Origin: Tautonia rosea
GTDB taxonomy: Bacteria; Planctomycetota; Planctomycetia; Isosphaerales; Isosphaeraceae
DNA length: 64,000 nucleotides
Direction of reading: 5' to 3'
Assembly: GCF_012958305.1 (NCBI RefSeq)
Contig: NZ_JABBYO010000004.1
Location: 186,001-250,000, forward strand
The notes beneath the pieces were generated by a model, which saw only the letters and a program-made list of their open reading frames with translations, was not told where the DNA came from and did not search any database. The translations under genes were made by a program, and so were the position numbers. Shown one piece after another: positions 9,096-17,651 of the stretch (position 1 is its first letter; every line of letters starts with the position of its first letter).

Positions 9096-10076
9096 TTACT
9101 TGATGCGCCACCAGGACGAGACGGGCGGATCGGGGTCTGGAAGCGAGGCGAGCAGGTCGCGGCGGAAGCGGGAGGCATCGACGGGGTAACCGGCGGAGGG
9201 CTTGAGGCCAGGGACTCGGGCGGCCCAGTAGGCGTTGAAACAGGTCATCCAGTATTCACGGATGAGTTTGCTGAGGATCGAGGCGAGGGAAACGAGGGCG
9301 TCGTCGGCGTCGGCGTGGGGAAGAAGATCGAGGGTGAGAGAGCGGGACCGGGTGCTTGCCGCAGCATCCGATCGGATCTGGTATCGGCTGAGGTCGGGGC
9401 CTTCGGGGCCGGGGGTGATCGAGACGGAAAAGGGAGGCAGACATGATCGGATCAGATCGGCGTAGAAGTGCCGACCGCCGTGCTTGTCGGATCGGACGAA
9501 CGTGGGGAGGCCATCAGCCGCCATGTCCCAGGCCCAGCAAAGCAACTCGGCGAACGCGGAAAAGTGCAAAAGGGCCTTGGAGCCGGTGCGGTCGAGTGAC
9601 TGGTTGAAGCGCGACGGGCCAATCACCACGCTTCGGAGGGAGACGATCCGCCAGGGAGCGGAGGCGAAGGGACGGAGCCGGAGCGTTTCGGCCACGCGAG
9701 CAGCGGAGGAAGGATGAGGGACAGGGGAATCGGTGCCGATCGGGAGCCAGGGGAGGAGCTCGCCGTCACGATCGGGATCGACGCCAAGCGTGGTCAGGAG
9801 CGATCGAAAATCGCTGGGACGTGGAAGCCCGGCGGCGTCGAGGACAGCGAGGGCGGCGGCGTCGAGCCGATCAAGACCGACCCCGTGACGATAGAGGCGC
9901 TTGGAATCGTCGATCCAGAGGCGGGTGTCGCGTGATCCGGATCGGCAGACGGTTGTGGAGCAGTCGAGCCAGGGGTCGGGGCGAGCGATGTCGGGCCCCT
10001 CGGCGACGACCGCAGTCATCACCAGGGGGCCGAGGTTGGGGCCGTATCCGGCTTCGTCGATGCCGATCCAGCGCAT
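9096..10076 (-). CDS. Divergent, long RNase HII-like protein
   Basis: The 326-residue protein starts at the ATG of MRWIGIDEAGYGPNLGP; a TTG two codons earlier is also possible. The start matches the RNase HII active-site segment, with D7 and E8 as the first two acidic ligands. DDSKRL (about 56-61) matches the family DSKxL motif. A third acid is available at D197 (SDKHGG), and D258/D259 precede LASILSKLIREYW, which matches the ASIxAKVxRD helix. The family usually has about 200 residues, so an insertion of some 100 residues separates these motifs. RNase HII cuts RNA at ribonucleotides in DNA. The full DEDD set looks preserved, but the divergence leaves true activity uncertain. The gene lies 55 bases downstream of parA on the same strand. 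Confidence 0.72.
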   Translation of the reverse strand: MRWIGIDEAGYGPNLGPLVMTAVVAEGPDIARPDPWLDCSTTVCRSGSRDTRLWIDDSKRLYRHGVGLDRLDAAALAVLDAAGLPRPSDFRSLLTTLGVDPDRDGELLPWLPIGTDSPVPHPSSAARVAETLRLRPFASAPWRIVSLRSVVIGPSRFNQSLDRTGSKALLHFSAFAELLCWAWDMAADGLPTFVRSDKHGGRHFYADLIRSCLPPFSVSITPGPEGPDLSRYQIRSDAAASTRSRSLTLDLLPHADADDALVSLASILSKLIREYWMTCFNAYWAARVPGLKPSAGYPVDASRFRRDLLASLPDPDPPVSSWWRIK

Positions 10077-10131
10077 GGGCAAAGCAGGCTCGATGGATTG
10101 AACACCAACAGGAGTGTGTCACTCCCTTTGG

Positions 10132-11055
10132 TTATGCGGCAGGGGCGGAGGATGGTTCGTCGACGCGAGCAGGCCGGGTGACGGCGGGGAGCTCGCCGTC
10201 AGAGTCAGGCTCGGGCGCAGTGGTGGCGGAGTCGGTCGATGCCCAGGACCCGGTGGGGGGGCGGCCCTGGATTTCTCCGGCGAGTGAGGAGTAATCGGCC
10301 GCTCCTCGGCTGGACGGGGCGTACTGGAAGATGGACTGGCCGAAGCTGGGGCACTCCGCCAGGCGGATGTTACGGCGAATTCGAGATTTGAAAATTTGAG
10401 CGTCTGACCAGGGAGAATGGGCCTGGCGACGGGCCTCGAAGAAGCGTTCGAGGTCGTCGATGACCTCGGCACCGAGACGGGTTCCGGAGTCATACAAGCA
10501 GAGGACGACGCCAGAGACGCGCAGGTCGCGGTTGACGCGCTTCGAGACGAGGTGGATCGTTTCCAGAAGTTTGGAAAGCCCGTGCAGGGCGAGGAAGTGC
10601 GCCTGCAAGGGGATGAACACCTCTTGCGCGGCACAGAGGGCATTGAGGGTGAGGATGCCGAGCGAGGGGGGGCAGTCCATGAGGACGAAGTCGTAGGGGG
10701 CGTCGTCGGCCTCGTCGGCGGCGAGGAGGTCGCGGAGGATGACCTCGCGGCCGACGGTTCCGATCAACTCGACCTCGGCGGCGGCCAAGTCAATATGGCT
10801 CCCGCAGATGAATAGGTTGTCGGCGACCTGTCGGCGGACATCCTTCAGGGGGAGTCCCTGGGTCAAAACGTCATAGAGGGACGGGCCCGATCGGCCGGGC
10901 ATCAGGCCGAGATGTAGGGTGGCATGGGCCTGAGGGTCGAGGTCGAGCACCAAGGTCCGGTGCCCTTCGTGGGCGAGGGCGGCGGCGAGGTTGACGGTCG
11001 TGGTCGTCTTGCCCACGCCCCCCTTCTGGTTCAAGACCGCGATCCGGCGCGTCAT
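10132..11055 (-). CDS. ParA/Soj-type ATPase without an adjacent parB
   Basis: The 307-residue protein has the deviant Walker A box KGGVGKTTTTVNLAAAL near residue 11, then LVLDLDPQAHAT and YDFVLMDCPPSLGILTLNAL (Walker B). These mark the MinD/ParA group that partitions chromosomes or positions complexes. The end (GRPPTGSWASTDS onward) is disordered. The usual parB partner is not next to it; the downstream gene is RNase HII-like. It could serve chromosome segregation with a distant parB or position another cargo. The ATG start gives the standard N-terminus TRRIAVLNQKGG. Confidence 0.92.
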   Translation of the reverse strand: MTRRIAVLNQKGGVGKTTTTVNLAAALAHEGHRTLVLDLDPQAHATLHLGLMPGRSGPSLYDVLTQGLPLKDVRRQVADNLFICGSHIDLAAAEVELIGTVGREVILRDLLAADEADDAPYDFVLMDCPPSLGILTLNALCAAQEVFIPLQAHFLALHGLSKLLETIHLVSKRVNRDLRVSGVVLCLYDSGTRLGAEVIDDLERFFEARRQAHSPWSDAQIFKSRIRRNIRLAECPSFGQSIFQYAPSSRGAADYSSLAGEIQGRPPTGSWASTDSATTAPEPDSDGELPAVTRPARVDEPSSAPAA

Positions 11056-11307
11056 CGGGTTCCCTCCCTGGTTGCGGATGGTGGGGTCAGTTCGCGATCG
11101 TGTTCGCGTTCACGTCGGAAATTGATCGAACTCGGTTCCGTCCGTCTCCTTTGGAACAATGCGCAGTCACGCAACGCCCCAGGGTTCCGGGGAGTTTAAC
11201 CGGACCAGCCCCGGGCGCGAACCCGAGAACCGGGATGCGGCCGGGGCCAGGCTCGAATTTGTGCCGAAGGGGCTTTTGGTGCCGATCGAGCCGCCGAGCG
11301 GGTTGGT

Positions 11308-11616
11308 TCAAGCCGATTCAAGAATGCTCAGCGAGGTCTCGGTCACGATGTTTTTGACGCGGCCGCGGAAGGTGTGCATGTGAGGGGCGTCGAGGTGGGC
11401 CTTGAGGTGGTCCAGGCTTTCCCACTTCTCGACGACGGTGACGACATCAGGGCGGAAGGGGATCTGCGCGGCAATGTCGGTTTTGGCATCGACGGCGGTC
11501 CCATATTCGATGCAACCGTCTTCGGCTCGGACGGGTTCGAGGATCTTGGTGAATTCGGTGAGCAGGTCGGCGCGTCGTCCGGGGTGGGTGGTGATGGTGG
11601 CGATGACATGGATCAT
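11308..11616 (-). CDS. Antibiotic biosynthesis monooxygenase (ABM) domain protein, YgiN-like
   Basis: The 102-residue protein is a single ABM fold of ferredoxin-like type: MIHVIATITTHPGRRADLL, then VRAEDGCIEYGTAVD, VVTVVEKWESLDHLKAHL and PHMHTF. Proteins of this size act as cofactor-free monooxygenases or quinol monooxygenases, usually as dimers in the cytoplasm. The family name does not imply antibiotic production here. It is encoded alone, 252 bases from the ParA start, with a long intergenic region behind it. Confidence 0.87.
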   Translation of the reverse strand: MIHVIATITTHPGRRADLLTEFTKILEPVRAEDGCIEYGTAVDAKTDIAAQIPFRPDVVTVVEKWESLDHLKAHLDAPHMHTFRGRVKNIVTETSLSILESA

Positions 11617-12219
11617 GGTGACTCTCCAGGCCTGATGGTGGGGTCTCGTGAGGTCTCGTCAAGAGGCGGGTCAGTCTAACAGGACGAGTGGAGGTCGTCA
11701 GCCTTGAAGTCGTTCGGGATTCGGGAGAAGACGATGAATCCGAGCCGATCGAGGTTCATTTGAGTGGAGGTCGAAACCCTGGGGAATCGTTTGCAGCGAG
11801 GTGATGATTGACTTTGAGGATGAGATAAACGTTTCTCTCAGAATGAGATACAAGAATTCCCTGTGTCAGGATGAATTTTTTGAGTAGTTCGTGGCGGTGG
11901 CGTGTTGACAGTGTGGGAGGATCATGGGAAGTTAAACCTCGTTCGAACAGACTGGCAAAGAGAACACCTTTTATGAATCTCAACGCGCCATTCTGTTTGA
12001 TGAACCTGAATGGTTTCACCATTCTGTTCTGTTCAACCTCTCTCTCAGTGCATCCCTCTCCCGGTGCACCTTGCCTCCTCTAAAACGCATTGGCGAACTT
12101 GCTTCGGCATGCGTTTGCATGAATGACTGCTCCCGGCCATCATGTGACTTGAAGTTGCGTGATCGTTCATGCCATGACGTGCCTTCGTCAATTCCCTTCC
12201 TTGCACGGAGCAATTCCAG
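11617..12219. other. Intergenic region upstream of the DUF1559 gene
   Basis: About 600 bases between divergent genes, visibly more AT-rich than the flanks. Short open frames on both strands have no recognisable family, so I call no gene. The region holds a 20-base near-palindrome at 11821-11840 and must contain promoters for both flanking genes. No terminator was evident. Confidence 0.5.
11821..11840. promoter_or_regulatory. Near-perfect 20-base palindrome, possible operator
   Basis: Bases 11821-11840 equal their own reverse complement at 18 of 20 positions, centred on AAACGTTT. The site lies in the AT-rich intergenic region about 380 bases before the DUF1559 start and 205 bases upstream of the divergent ABM gene. 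Dyad symmetry without a loop fits binding of a dimeric regulator better than an RNA hairpin. No known consensus is claimed. Confidence 0.3.
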
Positions 12220-13263
12220 ATGGAACACCATCGACCGCATCCCTTGATTCACCCCGATCGACGACGTGGTTTCACGTTGATCGAACTGCTGGTGGTGATC
12301 GCCATTATTGGTGTTTTGATCGCGTTGTTGTTGCCTGCGGTCCAGAGTGCTCGAGAAGCCGCGCGACGGGCTCAGTGCACGAATAACATGAAGCAGATTG
12401 GGCTGGCGATTCACAACTACGAGAGCGCCAACGGCTCGATGCCTCCGGTGAAGCTGGCCTCGGGAAGCTGCAACGCACCGAACCGAGTGCCGGGCTTTCC
12501 AAACGGCTCGGTCTTGAACACGACCGGCTTCACGATGATCCTGAACTTCCTCGAACAGCAGCCGCTGCACGATGCCTACAACTTTGGTCAGGCGTCGAGC
12601 AATGCGGCCTGGCGGAATGGTAACACGAACCTGATCGGGAGCCACTGGGTGAACACGACGGTGGTGGGCTCGCTGGTTGCGACCTACGCGTGCCCGTCGG
12701 ATGATCCGCCCGAACGGTTCAATCAGGATATGAATGGCACCGGTCCGTATGCCATGGCCGAGGCCATGCGCAGCAATTACGTGATGATGTCGAGCCGGTT
12801 CACCGAGTATGATTGCCCGGCCTTCGCCGCGCCGGTGAAGCGAGACCAGGGGATGTTCTTCACGGATCTGGCGGTGAAGTTCAGCGAGGTTCGCGATGGT
12901 CTGAGTAACACGGTGATGATCGGCGAGTCGCCGCAGATCAAGTGGAGCTGGAACACGACCCGGTACTTCGGTCCCTTCTGGGGAGCCGGGGCTCACACGT
13001 CGACTCACGGCACGGTCTACCCGCCGACGCATACCTGGGTCTGGTCGAGCACCCCGAACGCCCCGTGGCGAGACAACCGTTTCCCACCCAACGATCAGCG
13101 TTTGATCTACGCCTGGCGGATCGGAAGCTATCACCCGGGCGGTGCGAACATGACCTTTGGTGACGGCAGCGTCCGGTTCATCAAGGACACGATCAACCCG
13201 TTTGTCTGGTGGTCGTTGCAGACGATTCAGGGTGGTGAAGTCGTTTCGGCGGACCAATTCTGA
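12220..13263 (+). CDS. DUF1559 domain protein with type IV pilin-like N-terminus
   Basis: The 347-residue protein has the prepilin cleavage/methylation motif RRGFTLIELLVVIAIIG at about residues 15-31, followed by a hydrophobic helix and AREAARRAQCTNNMKQIG. This is the DUF1559 signature. The C-terminus holds YHPGGANMTFGDGSVRFI, the family's second conserved block. Such proteins are numerous in planctomycetes; they are probably processed by a prepilin peptidase and exported as pseudopilin-like surface proteins. Two lipoprotein genes follow on the same strand and may form one expression unit ending at the terminator near 14.6 kb. Confidence 0.95.
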   Translation: MEHHRPHPLIHPDRRRGFTLIELLVVIAIIGVLIALLLPAVQSAREAARRAQCTNNMKQIGLAIHNYESANGSMPPVKLASGSCNAPNRVPGFPNGSVLNTTGFTMILNFLEQQPLHDAYNFGQASSNAAWRNGNTNLIGSHWVNTTVVGSLVATYACPSDDPPERFNQDMNGTGPYAMAEAMRSNYVMMSSRFTEYDCPAFAAPVKRDQGMFFTDLAVKFSEVRDGLSNTVMIGESPQIKWSWNTTRYFGPFWGAGAHTSTHGTVYPPTHTWVWSSTPNAPWRDNRFPPNDQRLIYAWRIGSYHPGGANMTFGDGSVRFIKDTINPFVWWSLQTIQGGEVVSADQF

Positions 13264-13277
13264 GTTTCTCATCACGT

Positions 13278-13314
13278 TCTGGCCGGTCTGTGTTCGTTGG
13301 GCCGACCGGCCAGA
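13278..13314 (+). terminator. Strong hairpin between the DUF1559 and lipoprotein genes
   Basis: Arms 13278-13288 and 13304-13314 are perfect 11-base complements with a 15-base loop, 14 bases after the DUF1559 stop. No T-run follows, so it may attenuate readthrough or protect the upstream mRNA end instead of fully terminating. Confidence 0.45.
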
Positions 13315-13371
13315 GCGGATGTTGCTTGTTGATCAATGCAGTATTCTCTGCGTTCTTTGGATCTACCTTCA

Positions 13372-13842
13372 ATGACGATCAGGATGCTTTTCTCGGTGGC
13401 GGTCGTTTCGGCCCTGTTGATCTCGACGGGGTGCGGCTCCGGCCCGAAGCTCGTTCCGGTTTCCGGCATTGTGACCCTCAACGGCGAACCGCTGGAGGGG
13501 GCGGAACTGACGTTCGTTCCTGATCCCGGCAATGCGGAGATGACTCCTGGAGGGGACCAGACCGGACCGAACGGCAATTACAAAGCGATGTACAATTTCC
13601 GATCCGGGCTTGCTCCCGGGAAGTACACGGTGCTGATCAGCAAGAAAACAGGCACCGGAGAAGGAGCGGAAAATGCTCCTCCGGAGATCATGGGAGACCC
13701 AACCATGGCGGCCATGGGGGGCTACATGGAAGAGACCCTTCCAGAAAAATACGCCGATCCGTTGAAGAGCGACTTTAACATCGAGGTGCCTGAAGAAGGC
13801 GGGGTGTTCGAGTTCGATGTCAAGGGTGATTCGGAATCCTGA
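13372..13842 (+). CDS. Lipoprotein with carboxypeptidase-regulatory-like (transthyretin-like) domain
   Basis: Starting at the ATG of MTIRMLFSVAVVSALL, the 156-residue protein has a lipoprotein signal ending in the lipobox LISTGC. A beta-sandwich follows: VSGIVTLNGEPLEGAELTFV, GPNGNYKAMYNF and LAPGKYTVLIS, which is the pattern of carboxypeptidase-regulatory/transthyretin-like domains. Planctomycetes often encode these behind DUF1559 proteins, as here. The role is unknown; it is probably structural and anchored by the lipidated Cys. An earlier in-frame ATG at 13336 would bury the signal peptide and is disfavoured. Confidence 0.82.
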   Translation: MTIRMLFSVAVVSALLISTGCGSGPKLVPVSGIVTLNGEPLEGAELTFVPDPGNAEMTPGGDQTGPNGNYKAMYNFRSGLAPGKYTVLISKKTGTGEGAENAPPEIMGDPTMAAMGGYMEETLPEKYADPLKSDFNIEVPEEGGVFEFDVKGDSES

Positions 13843-13952
13843 ACCGTTTGTCGTTACGGATCAGGCCAAGTCACCCAAATAAGCGAAAAAACTGATGTTC
13901 CATTGATTTGTCGTGTCACTCTCTTGCCCTTTTAGGAGATGAATCAACACCC

Positions 13953-14543
13953 ATGCGATTCCGAATCTTCACCGCGCTCGGCGCGGTTGCCTTGCTAGTC
14001 GGTTGCTCAGGAGAGACCGCAACGACGCCGACCACGTTTGTTCCGGTCAGTGGAACGATTACGGTGGACGGTGAGCCGCTGGTTGGGGCAGTGATCACCT
14101 TCTTGCAGACCGACGAGAAGGGGACGACCGCCAACGGAGAGACCGATGAGGAAGGAACGTACACGCTCCAGGCGATGATGCAGAAGGGAATCGCTCCCGG
14201 TCGCTATCAGGTTGGGATCAGCTACCTGATGCCCCCCTCGGGCAAGCCGGTCGGGCTGTCGGCGCGGTCGAGTTTGGCCCCGGTGGCCGATCTGGCCGTG
14301 GCCGAGGAACTGGTGCCGCCGAGGTACAGCGACCTTGGGCAGACCGAACTGAGTGTGACTGTGCCCGAAGAGGGTGGCACCTTCGACTTCGACCTGAAAG
14401 GCCCCCTGCTCGATCCGCCGACGGCCGAGGAATTGGCCGATCCCGCTCCTGAGTCGGGATCTGACGGTGCGGAGGAATCGACCGAGCCGGACTCTCCCGA
14501 GGAGGAGCCGACGGTGGACGGCGACACGGCTGAGGGGCCCTGA
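13953..14543 (+). CDS. Second transthyretin-like lipoprotein with acidic tail
   Basis: The 196-residue protein starts at the ATG of MRFRIFTALGAVALLVGC, whose Cys completes the lipobox; a TAGGAGAT stretch some 20 bases upstream is the nearest purine-rich site. The domain VSGTITVDGEPLVGAVITFL, DEEGTYTLQAMMQKG, IAPGRYQVGISYL resembles the preceding gene, so the two are tandem paralogues. The last 45 residues are acidic and low in complexity (Glu, Asp, Pro, Ser). It probably shares a transcript with the upstream gene. An intrinsic terminator lies 27 bases after its stop. Confidence 0.83.
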   Translation: MRFRIFTALGAVALLVGCSGETATTPTTFVPVSGTITVDGEPLVGAVITFLQTDEKGTTANGETDEEGTYTLQAMMQKGIAPGRYQVGISYLMPPSGKPVGLSARSSLAPVADLAVAEELVPPRYSDLGQTELSVTVPEEGGTFDFDLKGPLLDPPTAEELADPAPESGSDGAEESTEPDSPEEEPTVDGDTAEGP

Positions 14544-14569
14544 CGGTTTCCTGGAATCATGCTCACCCG

Positions 14570-14610
14570 AACCGATCGATGGCCGATGGGTCGTCGGTCG
14601 GTTTTTTTTT
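14570..14610 (+). terminator. Intrinsic (Rho-independent) terminator
   Basis: A 10-base stem (14570-14579 with 14594-14603, one G-U pair) is followed directly by an uninterrupted T-run to 14610. It sits 27 bases after the second lipoprotein stop and is the clearest intrinsic terminator in the window. Confidence 0.85.
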
Positions 14611-14741
14611 GCGCGGAGGTGGGTCGTATTGAGGAACGGGAGCGTGACACACGCGGCGAAGCATGAAGGAGTGATGAATTGGCGTGGGTCGATCACCGGT
14701 CCCTGGTATCGATCGAGGGGTCGTGAGAGAATGTCGCGTCG

Positions 14742-15779
14742 ATGGAGGACCAGGACGAGGCCGATGAGGCCGGAACCAACGTGACCCTCGGTGAGGAAAA
14801 GAGGCCGGACATGGGGCAGGATCGCATCGATTTCGCTGCTATGGACGCCCCGGATGCCTTGCTGGCGCCCGAGGCGACGGTTTCGGTCGATGCGGCCGTT
14901 TGCTTCCTGGAAGGGCCGGCCGAGGACGATCGGGGAAACCTGTTCTTCAGTGACATTGCCGGAAATCGTTTGCTGCGGCGATCTTCGGATGGTTCGCTGA
15001 GCACCCTGCGCGAACCGAGCGGCCGGGCCAACGGCAACACGTTCGATGCTGAGGGGAGGCTCGTAACCTGCGAGGGGACCGAGCAAGGGCTCGACGGCGG
15101 GCGTCGGGTCGTTCGCACGGACATGACAACCGGCGCGGTCGAGGTTTTGACCGACCGATTTGAAGGGAAGCGCTACAATAGCCCCAATGACGTGGTCGTC
15201 GACCCGCTCGGCCGCATCTGGTTCACCGACCCTTATTACGGTCCGCACCGGGAGATTCTGGAGCAAGGGGCCGAGGCAGTGTACCGGATCGACCCCGACG
15301 GCGCGGTGACTCGGGTGCTGTCACAGCCGGAGATCGAGCGGCCGAACGGCCTGGCGATCTCGCCCGATGCTCGGACTCTGTACGTGGTCGATTCGCACAG
15401 TCGACCAGGCGGGAACCGGAAGATCTGGGCGTTCGACGTGGAGGATGACGGATTGCTGGGGAACCGACGCCTGGTGGTCAATTTCGGTCGGGGACGTGGT
15501 GGAGACGGCATCCGGCTCGACTCTCAAGGGCATCTCTGGGTGGCTGCCGGTGTGGCGAGGCCGCGCAACGAGGGCGAAAGCGACGAGGTTCCACCGGGAG
15601 TTTACGTGTTCGGACCCGATGGCGACCCGATTGGGCGGATCCCGATTGCCGAGGACCTGGTGACCAACCTGACCTTTGGAGGCCCACAGCGAACGACTCT
15701 GTACGTTACGGCTGGCAAGACGGTCTATCGGGTTCCGGTGGCGGTGGAAGGGTATCGGCTGTGGCCGGGAGGAACCTGA
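14742..15779 (+). CDS. SMP-30/gluconolactonase/LRE-family protein
   Basis: The 345-residue six-bladed beta-propeller protein shows CFLEGPAEDDRGNLFFSDI, SPNDVVVDPLGRIWFTDPYYG and PNGLAISPDARTLYVVDS, the metal-binding blades of SMP-30/gluconolactonase enzymes that open sugar lactones. A further blade reads GDGIRLDSQGHLWVA. No signal peptide is visible from the chosen ATG; a second ATG at 14811 would remove a charged 23-residue extension and is equally possible. It is expressed after the terminator, so it has its own promoter. Substrate unknown. Confidence 0.88.
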   Translation: MEDQDEADEAGTNVTLGEEKRPDMGQDRIDFAAMDAPDALLAPEATVSVDAAVCFLEGPAEDDRGNLFFSDIAGNRLLRRSSDGSLSTLREPSGRANGNTFDAEGRLVTCEGTEQGLDGGRRVVRTDMTTGAVEVLTDRFEGKRYNSPNDVVVDPLGRIWFTDPYYGPHREILEQGAEAVYRIDPDGAVTRVLSQPEIERPNGLAISPDARTLYVVDSHSRPGGNRKIWAFDVEDDGLLGNRRLVVNFGRGRGGDGIRLDSQGHLWVAAGVARPRNEGESDEVPPGVYVFGPDGDPIGRIPIAEDLVTNLTFGGPQRTTLYVTAGKTVYRVPVAVEGYRLWPGGT

Positions 15780-16037
15780 TCGCTCGCGATGAGATGCCTG
15801 GGTGTCCTGGGACCGCATCGAGTTGAAACGAAACGAGAAGAAGCGATCGAGTCCGCTGGCCTCGGGTCGAGACGGATTCACCAGGCCGCCCCAACGGATT
15901 GTCGTCGGCTGATCACAACATGCTGAATTGGGCCAATCGGTGCCCAGGCGATGGTGGAAGAGAATCGTGAATTTTCCGTGGGACGGGAGATCGCGAGCGA
16001 TCGAGGGCGGGAATCAACCGAAGGGGAGGATTGGGGA

Positions 16038-17162
16038 GTGAGTGGTGTCATCATCGGGCAATTCCTACTGGGTGTGGTGGGCTTGATCTTCGGGGCGAAA
16101 TTTCTGGTGCAGGGTGCGGCTCGGCTGGCCGTCACCGTTGGAGTGTCTCCTTTGGTGATTGGCCTGACGGTTGTGGCCTTCGGCACAGGATCGCCGGAGC
16201 TGGCCGTGACGTTGCGCGCGGCCTGGTCGGGCGACCCGAGCTTGGCGGACCTGGGGGTTGGGAACGTCGTTGGCAGTAACATTGCGAATGTGTTGGTGGT
16301 GCTGGGATTTTCGGCGCTAATCACGCCGCTGGTGGTGCGATCGAGGCTGGTGGGCTGGGACGTGCCGGTGATGATCGTGGCCTCGGTCGCGATCTTGCTG
16401 CTGGGTCGAGACGGCCAGTTGAGCCGGAGTGATGGGGCGATCCTCTTCTCGGGGATCCTGTTGTACACGGTTGCCTCGATCTACCACGGTCGTTGGGTAA
16501 CGGCCCGAGAGCGGGCTGCCTCAGGAGGAGTGGGAGAGGTGCCGGATCGACCGGCGACAGGGCCGGGGCAGATTGCCTTGCAGTTTTTCTGGATCGTCTT
16601 CGGCCTGACGATTCTGGTGATCGGGGCCGACCTGCTGGTGCAGGCGGCAACGGCGATTGCCAAGGGCCTAGGAGTGAGCGAGCTGATCATCGGCCTGACA
16701 GTGGTTGCCATCGGTACGTCGTTACCCGAAATGGCCACGTCGCTCATCGCCGCGCTGAAGGGTGAGCGGGAGATGGCACTCGGAAATGCAGTGGGGAGTA
16801 ATATCTTTAACATTTTTGCGGTGCTTGGCCTTGCAAGTCTGGTCGCGCCGGATGGGGTTTCGGTGTCTCGTGCGGCCTTGAATTTTGACATTCCGGTGAT
16901 GATTGCCGTGGCGGTGAGCTGCTTGCCGGTGGTCTTTACGGGAGCCCGGATTGCCCGTCGAGAGGGGTTGCTGTTCCTCGGGTATTACGTTGCGTATCTG
17001 GCATACTTGTACTTGAAGCAGGGTCAGCATTCGTTGTTGGAAGAATTCAGCACGGTGATGCTGCTGTTCGTGTTGCCCCTGACGGTGCTGGCACTCGGGG
17101 TATCGGTGGTCTCTGCCGTGCGGTCGGGACGGACGACACACGCGATCCGGTCGAAGAAGTAG
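16038..17162 (+). CDS. Calcium/sodium antiporter, CaCA family (YrbG-like)
   Basis: I place the start at a GTG preceded by GGGGAGGA with 7-base spacing, giving 374 residues; an ATG at 15951 would add a polar 29-residue extension. About ten membrane helices carry the two inverted alpha-repeats of the CaCA superfamily: VVAFGTGSPELAVTLRAA with GNVVGSNIANVLVVLG, and VVAIGTSLPEMATSLIAA with GNAVGSNIFNIFAVLG. The GS/GT-x-PE and GN-x-VGSN motifs coordinate the exchanged cations. It sits in the inner membrane, exchanging Ca2+ or K+ for Na+ or H+. The neighbours are unrelated. Confidence 0.92.
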   Translation: MSGVIIGQFLLGVVGLIFGAKFLVQGAARLAVTVGVSPLVIGLTVVAFGTGSPELAVTLRAAWSGDPSLADLGVGNVVGSNIANVLVVLGFSALITPLVVRSRLVGWDVPVMIVASVAILLLGRDGQLSRSDGAILFSGILLYTVASIYHGRWVTARERAASGGVGEVPDRPATGPGQIALQFFWIVFGLTILVIGADLLVQAATAIAKGLGVSELIIGLTVVAIGTSLPEMATSLIAALKGEREMALGNAVGSNIFNIFAVLGLASLVAPDGVSVSRAALNFDIPVMIAVAVSCLPVVFTGARIARREGLLFLGYYVAYLAYLYLKQGQHSLLEEFSTVMLLFVLPLTVLALGVSVVSAVRSGRTTHAIRSKK

Positions 17163-17263
17163 GGAAGTCGGATTGGAGCAAACGGGATTTGGCCGCTGAG
17201 GTTCTCGGAATTGAAGGGAGTCAACCGTTTGGGGAGGCTCAAGTCTCACCAAGGGTGGGACCG

Positions 17264-17611
17264 ATGGAGGATGAGGAGGGATTGTCTGGTCTGGGGCGGC
17301 TCGAAGGAGGGGGCAGGATTCCAATGGTCGCAAACGGATGGCAGGGTGGCGGGGCCGAAGTGCAACTGATCCAGGTCGAGCCGGGAGGCTGCTCGGGGAT
17401 GAACCCGAACCCCTGGGAGTGTGGCGCGGCCATGATCGTGGTGGTGGACGGGGTCGGCCGAGTGTTGACCGGCGACGTCTGGCTTGAAGTTGGACCAGGC
17501 GATCGAATCGCTCTTGAGCCAGGCGCCCCCATTGCCGTGAGGGCTGGAATGACCGGGCCGGTGGTGGCGGTGCTCGTCGGCTGGAAGGTCATGTCGACTC
17601 GGGCGGCCTGA
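17264..17611 (+). CDS. Small cupin-domain protein
   Basis: The core VQLIQVEPGGCSGMNPNPW, AAMIVVVDGVGRVLTGD, VWLEVGPGDRIALEPG is a single cupin barrel. The usual metal-binding His residues are not obvious (CSGMNPNPWECG in place of GxxHxH), so it may bind a ligand without metal or be a non-enzymatic relative. The start is uncertain: ATGs at 17189, 17264 and 17324 are in frame, and an AGGAGG lies at 17305-17310 before the last. The convergent HNH gene ends 40 bases downstream. Confidence 0.6.
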   Translation: MEDEEGLSGLGRLEGGGRIPMVANGWQGGGAEVQLIQVEPGGCSGMNPNPWECGAAMIVVVDGVGRVLTGDVWLEVGPGDRIALEPGAPIAVRAGMTGPVVAVLVGWKVMSTRAA

Positions 17612-17651
17612 GCACGGATGCGTTCAGGGGGAGACGGTCGAGCGGTGTCGA

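Noticed and set aside
11756-12022. 88-codon minus-strand frame between the ABM and DUF1559 genes
   Set aside because: No ribosome-binding site or motif; a low-complexity shadow in AT-rich DNA.
13858-13873. Short CCGT...ACGG dyad after the first lipoprotein gene
   Set aside because: Four base pairs is too short to call a terminator.
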